From NCBI RefSeq assembly GCF_023898315.1, contig NC_064617.1:710479202-710543201 (forward strand): 64,000 nucleotides of DNA, in the 5' to 3' direction. The DNA is from Schistocerca nitens (lineage: Eukaryota > Arthropoda > Insecta > Orthoptera > Acrididae). The notes beneath the pieces are model-generated. The model was given only the letters and a program-made list of their open reading frames with translations. It was not told the origin of the DNA and did no database searches. The position numbers were made by a program, and so were the translations under genes. Positions 9,476 through 20,865 of the stretch are shown one piece after another; within the stretch, counting starts at the first letter, position 1; each line of letters opens with the position of its first letter.

Positions 9476-11560
9476 TTACATCTACATCTACATTTATACT
9501 CCGCAAGCCACCCAACGGTGTGTGGCGGAGGGTACTTTACGTGCCACTGTCATTACCTCCCTTTTCTGTTCCAGTCGCGTATGGTTCGCGGGAAGAACGA
9601 CTGTCTGAAAGCCTCCGTGCGCACTCGAATCTCTCTAATTTTACATTCGTGATCTCCTCGGGAGGTATAAGTAGGGGGAAGCAATATATTCGATAACTCA
9701 TCCAGAAACGCACCCTCTCGAAACCTGGCGAGCAAGCTACACCGCGATGCAGAGCGCCTCTCTTGCAGAGTCTGCCACTTGAGTTTGCTAAACATCTCCG
9801 TAACGCTATCACGGTTACCAAATAACCCTGTGACGAAACGCGCCGTTCTTCTTTGGATCTTCTCTATCTCCTCCGTCAACCCGATCTGGTACGGATCCCA
9901 CAGTGTTGAGCAGTACTCAAGTATAGGTCGAACGAGTGTTTTGTAAGCCACCTCCTTTGTTGCTGGACGACATTTTCTAAGGACTCTCCCAATGAATCTC
10001 AACCTGGTACCCGCCTTACCAACAATTAATTTTATATGATCATTCCACTTCAAATCGTTCCGCACGCATACTCCCAGATATGTTACAGAAGTAACTGCTA
10101 CCAGTGTTTGTTCCGCTATCATATAATCATACAATAAAGGATCCTTGTTTCTATGTATTCGCAATACATTACATTTGTCCATGTTAAGGGTCAGTTGCCA
10201 CTCCCTGCACCAAGTACCTATCTGCTGCAGATCTTCCTGCATTTCGCTACAATTTTCTAATGTTGCAACTTCTCTGTATACTACAGCATCATCCGCAAAA
10301 AGCCGCATGGAACTTCCGACACTATCTACTAGATCATTTATATATATTGTGAAAAGCAATGGTCCCATAACACTCCACTGTGGCACGCCAGAGGTTACTT
10401 TAACGTCTGTAGACGTCTCTCCATTGATAACAACATGCTGTGTTCTGTTTGCTAAAAACTCTTCAATCCAGCCACACAGCTGGTCTGATATTCCGTAGGC
10501 TCTTACTTTGTTTATCAGGCGACAGTGCGGAACTGTATCGAACGCCTTCCGGAAGTCAAGGAAAATAGCATCTACCTGGGAGCCTGTATATAATATTTTC
10601 TGGGTCTCATGAACAAATAAAGCGAGTTGGGTCACACACGATCGCTGTTTCCGGAATCCATGTTGATTCCTACATAGCAGATTCTGGGTTTCCAAAAACG
10701 ACATGATACTCGAGCAAAAAACATGTTCTAAAATTCTACAACAGATCGACGTCAGGGATGTCTATAGTTTTGCGCATCTGCTCGACGACCCTTCTTGAAG
10801 ACTGGGACTACCTGTGCTCTTTTCCAATCATTTGGAACCTTCCGTTCCTCTAGAGACTTGCGGTACACGGCTGTCAGAAGGGGGGCAAGTTCTTTCGCGT
10901 ACTCTGTGTAGAAACGAATTGGTATCCCGTCAGGTCCAGTGGACTTTCCTCTGTTGAGTGATTCCAGTTGCCTATATATTCCTTGGACACTTATTTCGAT
11001 GTCAGCCATTTTTTCGTTTGTGCAAGGATTTAGAGAAGGAACTGCAGTGCGGTCTTCCTCTGTGAAACAGCTTTGGAAAAAGGTGTTTAGTGTTTCAGCT
11101 TTACGCGTGTCATCCTCTGTTTCAATGCCATCATCATCCCGGAGTGTCTGGATATGCTGTTTCGAGCCACTTACTGATTTAACGTAAGACCAGAACTTCC
11201 TAGGATTTTCTGTTAAGTCGGTACATAGAATTTTACTTTCGAATTCACTGAACGCATCACGCATAGCCCTCCTTACGCTAACTTTGACATCGTTTAGGTT
11301 CTGTTTGTCTGAGAGGTTTTGGCTGCGTTTAAACTTGGAGTGAAGCTCTCTTTGCTTTCGCAGTGGCTTCCCAACTTTGTTGTTGAACCACGGTTGGTTT
11401 TTCCCGTCCCTCACAGTTTTACTCGGCACGTACCTGTCTAAAACGCATTTTACAATTGCCTTAAACTTTTTCCATAAACACTCAACATTGTCAGTGTCGG
11501 AGCGGAAATTTTCGTTCTCATCACCAGTTGTTCTGCAGTCATTGCACTACAGTCAACTAT
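9476..11560 (-). mobile_element. Jockey-type non-LTR retrotransposon, 5'-truncated, ORF2 split by a 4-nt deletion
   Basis: Two minus-strand ORFs, 10752-11429 and 9553-10704, together encode the RT of a Jockey/CR1-group element. The first has a linker (QPWFNNKVGKPLRKQRELH) and RT block 0-2 (STGPDGIPIRFY, WKRAQVVPVFKKG). The second has CRNQHGFRKQRSC, IFLDFRKAFDTV, SGVPQWSVMGPLLFTIYIND, LFADDAVVY and YLGVCV. The expected NYRPISLTS is broken: comparing frames shows 4 nt missing near 10757-10763, after which the frame stays open through SLTSICCRILEHV. The QG of motif B is QW (SGVPQW). Open frame extends a little upstream of the first Met (ECLWKKFKAIVKCVLDRYV). The endonuclease is missing, so the copy is 5'-truncated near 11550. 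The 3' end carries a (GATGTA)n-type tail at 9476-9495. Confidence 0.85.
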
Positions 11561-11622
11561 CCATGCTATCTGTCAGAAAGATATTCCTAGGTCCGTCCCT
11601 TGTACCAGTGATTTGACCGTTT

Positions 11623-12900
11623 GCATCTACACAATTACTTTGGAATCCACACTTAAGTGTTTGCCGGAGAGTCCATAGAACAACTTTCAGGCTGTTTCAC
11701 TACCTTTCTGGTCTTGAGTAACACATGGAAAAAGTGTACATCTAAGTCTTCCTGTACATGCAGTGATTTCTCTTAATGTATAATGCTGGTCATTTCTCCT
11801 TGTAAAGGGTGAGCATTAATAAAACCAACAAACTGCAGGAACGGATTCCTGACTGGAAACGGAGGACGAAAGGCCATATGAACATTGTCTTGAAATGGAC
11901 GGTGTGCATGCAATGATGACAAATCTTCCTGGAATGCAGTACAGAGCTGCATCACATCCACATCAGAAGAGATGTTTAAAGTGGCCTCCATGAGATGCAG
12001 TGCAAGCATTCACACATCACATCATGAATTGCTACACTCTTTTGCACATTCCGGTCCCTCACTGAATAGCACAAGCATTGGGAACACACTGTTGAAGAGG
12101 CTGCATATCAGGTCCTCCAAATCTGAAGTACACACCGTCAGCCACCTCCCTGCTCATTCGTCTGTCTGGAAGGACCCATAATCACATAAACACCCAAAAA
12201 GGGCTTGAAATGGTGTGTGATGTGGTTGATGTCTCTGAGGGTAGTTGTTTTGGTATAGCCATGCTGCCTTTCAATTGCTTCCTTCTGCTTGGCTGTACAC
12301 GAACACCATCTTGGCTTGTTTCAGACATGAATACCAGTACACTGTGTGTCAATCATGCAGCCTGCAACGCAAGGAACACATGGCACATGGTCAGAGGAAC
12401 ATCTGTTCATCAGCACCATCTACCACGTCAACAATGCATTTCAGGACACATGTTCTTCGTAGATCCTTTTTTTCCTCCATTTCCAGTCAGCAATACGTCC
12501 CTGCAGTTTGTCACTTTTATTAATGTTCACTCTTTATAGATGGGAGTCAGTAACATATTTTAACCTTTGTAGGAGACAGTTGGTAATTGTAATTTTGTGT
12601 AAGAATCTCTCCACAGCAAAAAGTCTTGGTTTTAATGATTGCCACTGCAATTAAGATGTTTTATCTGTAATACTCTCTCCTCTATTTCATGAAAGTGCAA
12701 ACTTTCCTGTCTTTCATGAATTTTTTCATTATCCCCCATCAATCCTGTTTGATGTGCATCCCACATCGTGCAGCTATACTCCAGAAGAGGATTGACAAGT
12801 TTTGTGTAGGCAGTCTCTTTAGATATGTTGCGCCTTCTAAGTGTTTTGCCAATAAAATACAGTTGTTCTTAAAATCCAAAAGATGTTAATAAGCTGTGGG
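11623..12900 (-). mobile_element. 3' part of a second CR1/Jockey-type element, interrupted
   Basis: 11623-11802 begins with CATCTACACAATTACT, a tail like that of the neighbour at 9476, and runs into CATTTCTCCTTG. After 12536 the same element resumes (GGAGTCAGTAACATATTTTA, then CACATCGTGCAGCTATACTC, AGAAGAGGATTGACAAG and AGTGTTTTGCCAATAAAATA). The last part parallels 9890-10000 in the other copy (CACAGTGTTGAGCAGTACTC, CTAAGGACTCTCCCAATGAA), meaning the reverse complement of the RT C-terminal region. The continuity across 11803/12536 is also supported by my memory of this acridid repeat. No open frame survives. Confidence 0.65.
11805..12534. mobile_element. 730-bp Tc1/mariner-type deletion derivative (MITE-like)
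   Basis: Terminal inverted repeats: 11805-11860 starts AAGGGTGAGCATTAATAAAA. The reverse complement of the right end (12534 leftward) starts AAGAGTGAACATTAATAAAA. I count about 8 mismatches in the next 55 nt. Both ends abut TA (11803-11804 and 12535-12536). The inside has no intact ORF, though CGTGTCCTGAAATG-like segments occur inward of both arms. It splits the CR1-type tail described above. Confidence 0.75.
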
Positions 12901-13289
12901 GTGTATACTTTCCACTTCCATCAGTGTATATCAAGTTTTGTTTACACAGTAGTCTCCTCAATGGCACCCGAAAATTCGAACACAATAGAGACCTTAGAGC
13001 AGTGCCATACCCACCATATGAGCAAAACGTAACCTATATTATTACCTTATGCCTGCCTACAAAATGTGAACCTTTTGGTTATTTTGAGATTAAGATCCAT
13101 GGAAACTAGGTACCAACAAAACTACAATATGAATGTAAATTTTTCAAGTCAGTCATCTGAACTATGAAGAATTCTTATGCTGAACAACAGCCCAAAATAA
13201 TTGACATTGGGTAAGCATTTTGTCTCTACTATGCATAGGTGACCAATAAATAGGTGGCTGTCACTGTAGTAATGGAGTAATATGCGAAA
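12901..13289. other. no gene seen
   Basis: AT-rich, no motif-bearing ORF. It is probably old repeat or intergenic DNA between the CR1-type tail and the gypsy LTR. Confidence 0.4.
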
Positions 13290-13440
13290 CTGATTCAAGT
13301 AACACCAATATGGCTTTATTCATACACCTCTTAACAATAACAGAAATAATCCTCTCATGACTCCACATGTAACAAGAGAGGAGAATCGTACAGAAGGTTC
13401 AACATAAGTGATACACAGAACAGCTGATGTGAGTGATTCA
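13290..13440 (-). repeat. LTR fragment of Ty3/gypsy element 1 (3' side)
   Basis: CAATATGGCTTTATTC, CTCATGACTCCACATGTAAC and CAGAAGGTTCAACATAAGTG recur at 19345-19500 and in part at 18632-18720 in the same orientation. On the minus strand GAATAAAGCCATATTG provides a poly(A) signal, as expected for an LTR. This copy stops after CTGATGTGAG, so it is shorter than the copy at 19345. Confidence 0.65.
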
Positions 13441-16400
13441 TCTGCAGGCAGGTCCCTGGAGGAGACAGGGCTGGACCCACCGGCAACAATTACTGAGCGA
13501 TGTTGGTGATCGGGATGGTGGAGGCAGCCTGACTGGAATAGCAGGCTGTGACAATGGACCCGAGGCCAGAGATGGACCGGCACCCAGCACTGGGAAGTGT
13601 CAACTGTGGGTGCTGCACGTAGAGGAGGCTGTCAATGGGATGGGGACACCGCTAAGGCAGGCCACAACGGGCTTGAGGAGGAGGGTGGCAGGATGGGCTG
13701 TGGTGACGGGCTGCACCCATGAACTGGTAGCTTCCAGGAGCGAGTGGGGGCACAACTGTTCAAAGTAGTGCGCGACTAGTCAATCGGCCTTACGGACGTC
13801 ACAGAGAGAGTGTCCCTGGCAGCAGACAACAGTGACCAGTATCCACTTCAGCAGGCGATCAAACCCGGACACCAACACTGGTGATCCCAGCGCAATGCGG
13901 CCATATGAACCCTACTGTGGCAGGTGGAGCGCAAATCACAGAAGCTGGAAGAGTGTGCAGGGCTGCCAGCCATGCAGCATCTCAGCCAAGCTCCGCTCTC
14001 CCATAGGTGTGAAGTGATAGGTGCTCAGAAAATGGAGACGGCATCATCCTGTGAAGAAGCCACAATAAACTTCTTCATTTGGGTCTTGAATATACGCACC
14101 AGTTGCTCCAGCTCACCATTTGATTCAGAGCAGAATGGCTGAGCTGTAACATGATGAATGCAGTGACGGGAACAAAACAATTGAAAGGTGTGAGCAATGA
14201 ACGGGGGCCCATTATTGAAAACTTAGGTACAATGCAACTCCTCAATAGAAAAAACCCTCAAAAGCTTACAAATTGTGACCTCAGCTGATGTGAACGCACA
14301 CCCACACATTGGACAATGTAAGAAAACAGGGTAAATGCATCCATAACCAAGAGCCATTATGAATTCAAGAAAGGCCCTACAAAATCTGCATGAATGTGTT
14401 CCCATACCTGGCATGGAGCAGGCCACAAGAACAGAGACACCCTGGGAGATGTCTGTTGTCGGCTTTACTGTGTTTAGATGGAGGTCAAAAATGGATTTTG
14501 TAATTGTAGTGACACAAGATCAGTGCCTTGCGTTGTAGGTGGTGTGCTGTCTTGTCAGACACAGAAGGGTGAGGGTTAAACAAGGAAAGCAAGGATTTAT
14601 GTTCAGTAATAATGTGAAACTTGGAGCCGTGCAAAAAAGCATGAAATTTCTGCAGAGCATAGACTATGGCAACAGCCTCGTTTTCCACCTGATAGAAATG
14701 CTGCTATGCCAGAGTGAGAGATTTAGAGGCGAAAACAACAGATCATTCAGAGCCGTCAGCATATCGGTGTCCTAGGGCTGCGCTGAGCCCATAGTGTGAC
14801 ACACCAGTCGTCAAAACTTTGTGCTTGTCTTGAGAGAATGTAGCTAAACAAGGGGCCGAGAGTAGTTTGGATTTCAACATTTGAAAAGCATGTCTGCAAT
14901 CCAGGCTCCAGTAAAAAAGGTACATTCCTACTTAACAAGGCATGCAACAGATGAGCCAATGTTGTTGCCCCCAGCATGAATTTATGATGGTAGGCCATCG
15001 CCCCTAGGAAGGCCTGAAGTTCCTTTGCAGACAAAGGGTGAGGCATAGACTTAACATCGGGGATGCGGTCTAGCAGAGGGCAAATCCCATCCCGCAAATC
15101 CTCGAATCCCAAATAAACAATAGAGGGTTGGAGGAAAACTTGAGAGTTTGTGAGGTTACACCATAAGCCTGCGGACTGTAAGACAGAAAACAAAGTGTGC
15201 AAATTTTTGAAATGATTGGCCATGGAGAATCCCATGACAACAGTATAATCCAGATAATTAACACAACCCAGGATATGCATAGTCAGTTGCTATAAAAATC
15301 GTTGGAAACTAGCAGGGGTGCTAGCCACACCAAATGGAAGGCACAAATATTGATAGAGACCAAAAGGAGTATTCAAAACCAGAACTCGCTGAGACTCTTT
15401 ATATGCAGGAATCTGCAGATATGCTTCAGACAGATCAATTTTAGAAAAGTACTGGCTACCCAATATTTTTACCAGCAGTCCTTCCTGTCGTGGGAGTGGA
15501 TACATATCCATGATTGACTGCATGTTGGAAGTCTTACTGAAGTCGCCACAGAGGCAAAGTACTCCTGATGCCTTCCAAAATACAACCAGCAAAGATGAAC
15601 AATCACTAGCCAAAACTGGTTACACTGCCATAAGAGTTTGAAGTCTGTCCAATTCTGCTTTCACTTGATCTTTCAGGGTGACAGGAATAGGACATGCATG
15701 CCAAAAACAAGGTCAAGCGATAGATTTCAAAGAAATATGAGCAGAAAAATTTGTAGTACGCCCTATACTTCCGAAAAACAAGTCCGAAAACTCCTCACAA
15801 TGTTTTTCCAATTGAGAATATGCTACTTGATCAGACACAAGGTGAATTGCGTCAGTGATAGAAAGTCCAAATGCCTGAAATGCGTCAATCCCAAAAAAGT
15901 TCTTAACATCGACATCTGCTATCACCAAAAATATAATGGATAGAACCACTGATTTGTTAGAGGCAAATGTCATAAATGGCCCCAACAGCACAATGTTCTG
16001 TTTGTTATAACTGACCAGCTTCCACATGACAGGTGTCAGTAGAGGCAAGTCTAAACTAACATAGGATTGAGAATTAAATAATGTCACTGGAGCACCTGTG
16101 TCAACCTTTAGCTAGGGCACTTGGGGAAAAAAAAAAAAAAAAAACAACGTAACATGTTAAACAACTTGGGAGAAGTCACAAGAATTGGGATCACCCAGTT
16201 TACATCTATGTCCCTATCCTGAGTAATCTTTGGCGTACGACACACAGAGGTCATGTTGCCTTTCTTCTGGCAAGCATTACAAGTAGCCCAACACTTAAGG
16301 CATGCTGGACAAGACAGAAAGGCCAATACTGAAACAGAGAATGCTGACACTGGCACTGTGGCCGTCACAGCTGCTTGGGTTGGCCATAGTCTGATCAGCA

Positions 16401-17160
16401 CTTGGCCTGGACGTTTACCTCTACCACTTTAGCTTCCTTGTGTAAGCCATCTGTTGTCCTAGTGGGCACATCTTGTGACACTACTGCCACATCACCCCAC
16501 ACTTCAATTTTGTCACCTACTGCCTGAGAAATGTCAGAAGATTATGCTATTCGCAAAACTTCCGCCATCAGGGGTTTTCGCAGAGTAAAGCTTTCTGGTG
16601 TACTTCTTTCCAGAGCTAAACAGATAATTGTGACACACACTATGGAGTCTGCATAAGAGTCATTATGGGTATGAACTGACATTTACAGCTAAGGCTGTGA
16701 AGTTTTGTTGCCCTGGCCCTGTATGACGTATTTGCTTTCTCATGGTATCAGAATTCAACCTACACTGCTATGACAAGTGTACATTTGCGATGACAGTTGT
16801 ACAACAAACTGCACGTGACCAAAAGTAAGAGCTGCCGCTTCTTGTACAGGGGCGATCCACGAGAGGAATAAGGCCTTGCTGAAATCCGAGTCTGTCACAC
16901 TAAAAGCCAAAAAATGCTGTCTGACTTTTTTTTTTTTTTGTAAACTTCCTAATCCTTGGCTGAATCATTATTTGGAGGAAAAGTTAGTGGATAGACTGGT
17001 GGAACGGCACCCTTTCTGTTAATGGAAGCTGACAAAATGGTCACTGCTGAAGTAAGCTGTTCAGTAAGGACCAGTAACACAGTGTCCATAATGACTAAAC
17101 CTGATGAAACCGCACTTAAAGACTGCACATGCAGTAACAAAGTAACACACACAACTGATC
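13440..17160 (-). pseudogene. Ty3/gypsy gag-pol, element 1, decayed
   Basis: On the minus strand, from 17160 leftward, the order is gag nucleocapsid, protease, RT, RNase H, integrase. Nucleocapsid: CPACLKCWATCNACQKKGN near 16250-16320. Protease: KVDTGAPVTLF near 16070-16110, with the catalytic DTG intact. RT: MYPLPRQEGLLVKI, YFSKIDLSEAYLQI and LPFGVASTPASFQRF at 15290-15613, then the catalytic box as NYLDYTVV at 14756-15280, with Tyr for the second Asp. RNase H: ENEAVAIVYALQKFHAFLHG and ITEHKSLLSLF at 14485-14688. Integrase: at about 14430-14090, including FNNGPPFIAHTFQLF with Asn for the catalytic Asp, and SNGELEQL with Glu. This order is diagnostic of Ty3/gypsy. There are frame breaks between all domains. 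No envelope ORF is seen. A run of 18 A lies between gag and protease. Confidence 0.85.
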
Positions 17161-17164
17161 CAAG

Positions 17165-18625
17165 TAAAACATTATGGCTTTCGAAGGATTCTCGGATCTC
17201 CAGCTGGGTGGTAGCGTTGATATATTGTGATGTTTTGGGACGTGTCATACTACCCATCTTCTGGTGAAGTGACAAGATTTGCAGAGAGCGGGATATTTAT
17301 ACGCGCAGTCTCCCTTCTCCACTAGTCCTCGGGAGGCTGAGGTGGTCAGGCTGTGGGCGCGCGGTGGTGGGGTTAGCGGCCGCCCCTGGTGGTCGTATTC
17401 TGCTCTTGGTGTGAGCATTCTGTCTGCGTCTGTGGCGCAGGATGTTGGCGCACAGGGTTCCATGCTTCACGTAGTTGGTATCCTTCTTCCCTGTTGGCAA
17501 GGTTGTCATGAATCCTTATTTCTAGGGATTCTTTGATGATACTTTTCGAGAAGCCAGATGCTTGGCATGGCACATTCGTGTTTTCGAAGTTGAAAGTGTG
17601 TTCTTCCATTATGCTGTGTTCTGCCATGGCGATTGCAAACCTCTATGTGGAACGTTTTGAGGAAGTGGCCCTTCAAACCACTAGACAGCAACCAAAGTAC
17701 TTCTTCCCTATGTCAATGACACTTTTGTCGTGTAGGGGTATGGCAGACAGGTGCTAGATGAGACTCTCGAGCACTTCAACAGCATCCATCTAAATATCAA
17801 ATTTACATTGGAAATAGAGAAAACTGGAAGCCTCCCCTTCCTTGACATACTAATTAAGAGGAAGGCATATGGTTCAGTAGGCTATACAGTGCATAGGAAG
17901 AAGACACACACAGACCTATACCATCAGGCAACAAGCTGCCACCATCCAGCACAAAGACAGTGCTGACCACCCTGGTACATAGGGCAGACACCATCTGCGA
18001 CAAAGACATCCTACCATCCAAGCTGCAACACTTGTAGGACGTCTTCCGCCAAAATGGCTACAGCGAAACACAGATCAACAGGGTGCCAAAAAGGAAGAAA
18101 GAAGCAGTGGCAACCCCAGAAGAAGAAGAAGAGGAAGAAGACAAACAACTCACGTGCCTTCCGTATGAGAGTCTGCTCTTGGCCAAAATTTTACAACTTC
18201 TAGGCAAACTCAATATCAAAACCGCTCTCCACCCACCACCGAAGATGAGGGAGCTCCTAGGTTCTGCCAAAGACTCGCTGAAGCTTAACACACCAGGAAT
18301 ATACAGCATCCCATGTGAATGCGAAAAACAGTACATTGGACAAACACAGTGCTGTATATCTAAACGCTGTGGAGAACATATCAGATGTGTGCGACTAGGA
18401 CACACAGAAAAATCAGCCATAGCAGAACACAGTATGAAGGAAGAACACACCTTCAACTTCGAAAATACGAGGGTGCTGTTTCAAGTATCTGGCTTATGGA
18501 AAAGTATCATCAAACAATCCCCAGAAATAAGGATTTATGACAACCTTGTTAACAGGGAAGAAGGGTACCAACTAAGCACAGAATGGAACCCTGTGATAGT
18601 GGCAATCTGTCAGGAGCGCTCCACA
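17165..18625. mobile_element. Penelope-like element 1: head-to-head pair inserted in gypsy 1
   Basis: The right part (17640-18610, +) encodes the end of a Penelope-type RT and a GIY-YIG nuclease: IANLYVERFEEVA, YVNDTFVV (YVDD box with Asn for Asp), LDETLEHFNSIHLNIKF and SLPFLDILIKRK. Then in the ORF at 18083-18670 come GIYSIPCECEKQYIGQTQC and AIAEHSMKEEHTFNFEN. The left part (17165-17635, -) is an inverted copy of the same C-terminus (AEHSIMEEHTFNFENTNV, EIRIHDNLANREEGYQL, then the end of the ORF), followed by pLTR sequence. The two parts meet near 17625-17640. Such inverted partial copies are typical of Penelope-like elements. Frameshifts and a stop in the + part make it dead. Confidence 0.8.
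17270..17301 (-). promoter_or_regulatory. core promoter in Penelope-like pLTR 1
   Basis: On the minus strand TATAAATA (17301-17294) lies 31 nt upstream of the A of TCACTT (17272-17267), an arthropod-type initiator. The spacing and both motifs fit an RNA polymerase II core promoter reading leftward into the gypsy remnant. Confidence 0.6.
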
Positions 18626-18631
18626 CCGTCA

Positions 18632-18800
18632 CAAGACAAAAGAATCATACAGAATGTTCAACATAAGTGATACACAAAACAACTGATGTGAACGGTACAA
18701 ACAGAACATAGTGAGGGTGAGTCAGTGCTGCTCCGCAAGCATATAGGTGCAAGTCACCGGTAGATGGCACAGTGGAGAATTGTGCTGTGTGTGTAGTCCT
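18632..18800 (-). repeat. LTR fragment of gypsy element 1
   Basis: It shares ACAAAAGAATCATACAGAA, GTTCAACATAA, CTGATGTGA, GGGTGAGTCAGTGCTGCT and CACCGGTAGATGGCA with 19430-19560. Its left end abuts the Penelope-like insertion, so the insertion probably hit the LTR or its edge. Confidence 0.65.
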
Positions 18801-19344
18801 TACAGCGGCCTCTATGTCTGATCTGCAGTGATACAGTTGGCAGTTGATTTAAGTATACATGCACAGCACACTTACACTCACATGCACTAGTAGCAGGAGT
18901 CAGCAATCACAAGAAGTTGTATTTGCCTGTAAAATGAGCTAAATATTTAATGTGTGCTATTGTAAAATAGGAGTATTGATTTCCAAAATACAAAGCTAAG
19001 AATCTAGTTGTCATGTCAGAAATGTTGTGCTATGTAGCTGTGTTTTCAATAAATTTTATTGCATAGATGAGCACCCTCTGTGTGCTAGTAATTCTCTCTA
19101 TATCTGGATGGTGAACTGAGATCAGCTACTCTGTATTTTTCACATGAAGCTCATTGCACCATCCAGATAAATGTCTTAGGTTACAGTAATGCTTTCTGAT
19201 TTTGGTTTTTTGTTTTCCTTTACCATTGTTCTCTTTTGGTAGAAGGTAGTAGTAAGTTTCATTGCCAATATTTTATGCCTATAATCAACCTTAAATACCA
19301 TTACTCTCATCACTAGTCATGTAGTAACCAAATAATACATGATC
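18801..19344. other. no gene seen between two LTR fragments
   Basis: AT-rich. There is an imperfect inverted pair, ATATCTGGATGGTGAACTGA at about 19099 and TTGCACCATCCAGATAAATG at about 19152. No ORF with recognisable motifs. Confidence 0.4.
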
Positions 19345-19570
19345 AGGTCAAAGTAATAGAAATATGGCTTTACTCGTAAACCAATGAACAATAACAGAAG
19401 TAAACTTCTCATGACTCCACACGTAACAAGAAGACAAAAGAATCATACAGAAGGTTCAACATAAATGATACACAGAACAACTGATGTGAGCAGTACAAAC
19501 TAAAAGAACATACTGGGGGTGAGTCAGTGCTGCTTCACGGTGTAGGTCACCAGTAGATGGCATATAAATG
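19345..19570 (-). repeat. most complete LTR copy of gypsy element 1
   Basis: It covers both the part seen at 13290-13440 and the part seen at 18632-18800, in the same orientation, and so links the two. It may be the 5' LTR of the element on the minus strand or a solo LTR. Confidence 0.6.
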
Positions 19571-20636
19571 TAAATAAGACTCAATGTGTCAGCAGCTGTC
19601 AGAGGATGAGAGAAAATGAACTGAAGGAAACACATTTAACAATTTGATGTTCAGTCACTTAAAATATTTCTTGTTCAGAAAACCAGCTATTTGTGCCATT
19701 ATTCAAAACATTACTGGTATATCTTTGATGAAATCCGTAAAGGGCAATACACACCAAAAAAAGACTTAACTTCAAGGTTTATTTTTCATCTTCATTTTAG
19801 TTCTGTGATAGATTACAAATTTTATAATAATGATTGCAGAAATAGAAAAATAGTGTGAGCTCAGTTCTTAACCAATTTCACACATAATTGGCCATTGTAC
19901 ATACAAAACATGGAAAATTTTGAAACATACTGGCATCCAGAGAATTGTTTTGGATCAGGGCAATGCTAGCTAGTTCCTTCCCTACGTGCTTTGTTATCAG
20001 ATCGTTTCATCCTCTCCAAACAAATCCTGTAAATCCATGTTCAGTGCTGCTTCATCTCACTTGCAGAAATTTTATCAGGGAAGTGTTGTCCTCCAAGCCT
20101 GTTGCTGACAGGTGCGCTAGGAACAATTTCATCAACCAATGTTGTGCCTTTTTGGAAGAGTCCCACTCGGATATACCTCCGTCAAATACAGAGTTATTCA
20201 ATGCTTCTTTTAGAGTTTCCAAACATTCTTACTCACCCAAAAACCATGGCATATTTGTATCAGAATTACGGAAAATATTAAAACCTAATCTCATGCAATA
20301 ATCTCACGATAATGCAAGCATACAATGGCTCTGTCTGTCATGACTGCAGCTCGTATGTTCGTTCTTGCTTCTTATGAAGTAATTCTATAAAATGACAACA
20401 GAGAACAACACCTGTCAAGGCACAAGCAGTGAGACAACCATACATTGCCTTTATATGAAAGCAATCAACTTTTTGACTCATACATTTCACACATTGTGAA
20501 ACTACACAGTTGGAGATATACTCAGAGGAAGTCCACCGAACACAGTTTCATGGCGACTGCAGCTGCTCACAGGCGGGGTCACCAAAGTATTACTATTCTA
20601 TGATGAGATTCATTTTAGCCACTTTTGTGCTCGGAG
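19571..20636. other. no supported gene; unrecognised ORF at 19945-20301
   Basis: The 118-codon + ORF (19945-20301) has no motif I recognise. It has six Cys and a plausible soluble composition (CRNFIREVLSSKP, HSDIPPSNTELFNASFRVSK), but no splice signal or homology clue. It could be a chance ORF or a decayed repeat. The rest is AT-rich non-coding DNA. Confidence 0.35.
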
Positions 20637-20865
20637 TTGTTGTTGTTGTTGTTGTTGTTGTTGTGGTCTTCAGTCCTGAGACTGGTTTGATGCAGCTCTC
20701 CATACAGTAAAGCTGCATGTCCTCGGGAAAAATTACGGCTGTAGTTTCCCCTTGCTTTCAGCCGTTCGCAGTACCAGCACAGCAAGGCCGTTTTGGTTAA
20801 TGTTACAAGGCCAGATCAGTCAATCATCCAGACTGTTGCCCCTGCAACTACTGAAAAGGCTCAGA
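20637..20865 (-). mobile_element. SINE-sized internal-deletion derivative of RTE family A
   Basis: 20661-20705 matches the 3' end of the full-length family A copies (GGTCTTCAGTCCTGAGACTG, GATGCAGCTCTCCAT). The next base continues directly with their 5' UTR (ACAGTAAAGCTGCATGTCCT, then CCAGCACAGCAAGGCCGTTT up to CTACTGAAAAGGCT). About 3 kb, the whole ORF, is missing. The breakpoint lies at a shared ATG (sense orientation), so microhomology of 3 nt. A (TTG)n tail of about 24 nt precedes it at 20637. The right end stops inside the 5' UTR, so it is also 5'-truncated. CTCGGAG on the left and CTCAGAG on the right may be a target duplication. Confidence 0.8.

Noticed and set aside
9553..9821. Short ORFs on both strands across the retroelement tail
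   Set aside because: Out-of-frame shadows of the Jockey-type 3' end.
13433..13768. 111-codon + ORF rich in Gly and Arg
   Set aside because: Antisense shadow of the proline-rich end of gypsy pol.
19945..20301. 118-codon ORF as a host gene
   Set aside because: No motif, splice site or composition evidence. Kept only as an unrecognised ORF inside a non-coding block.
20706..20706. RTE deletion junction as a spliced retrocopy
   Set aside because: The junction does not fit GT-AG: the exon ends would leave ACT/CATG, whereas the observed join keeps ACTGTATG. A 3-nt microhomology explains it better.
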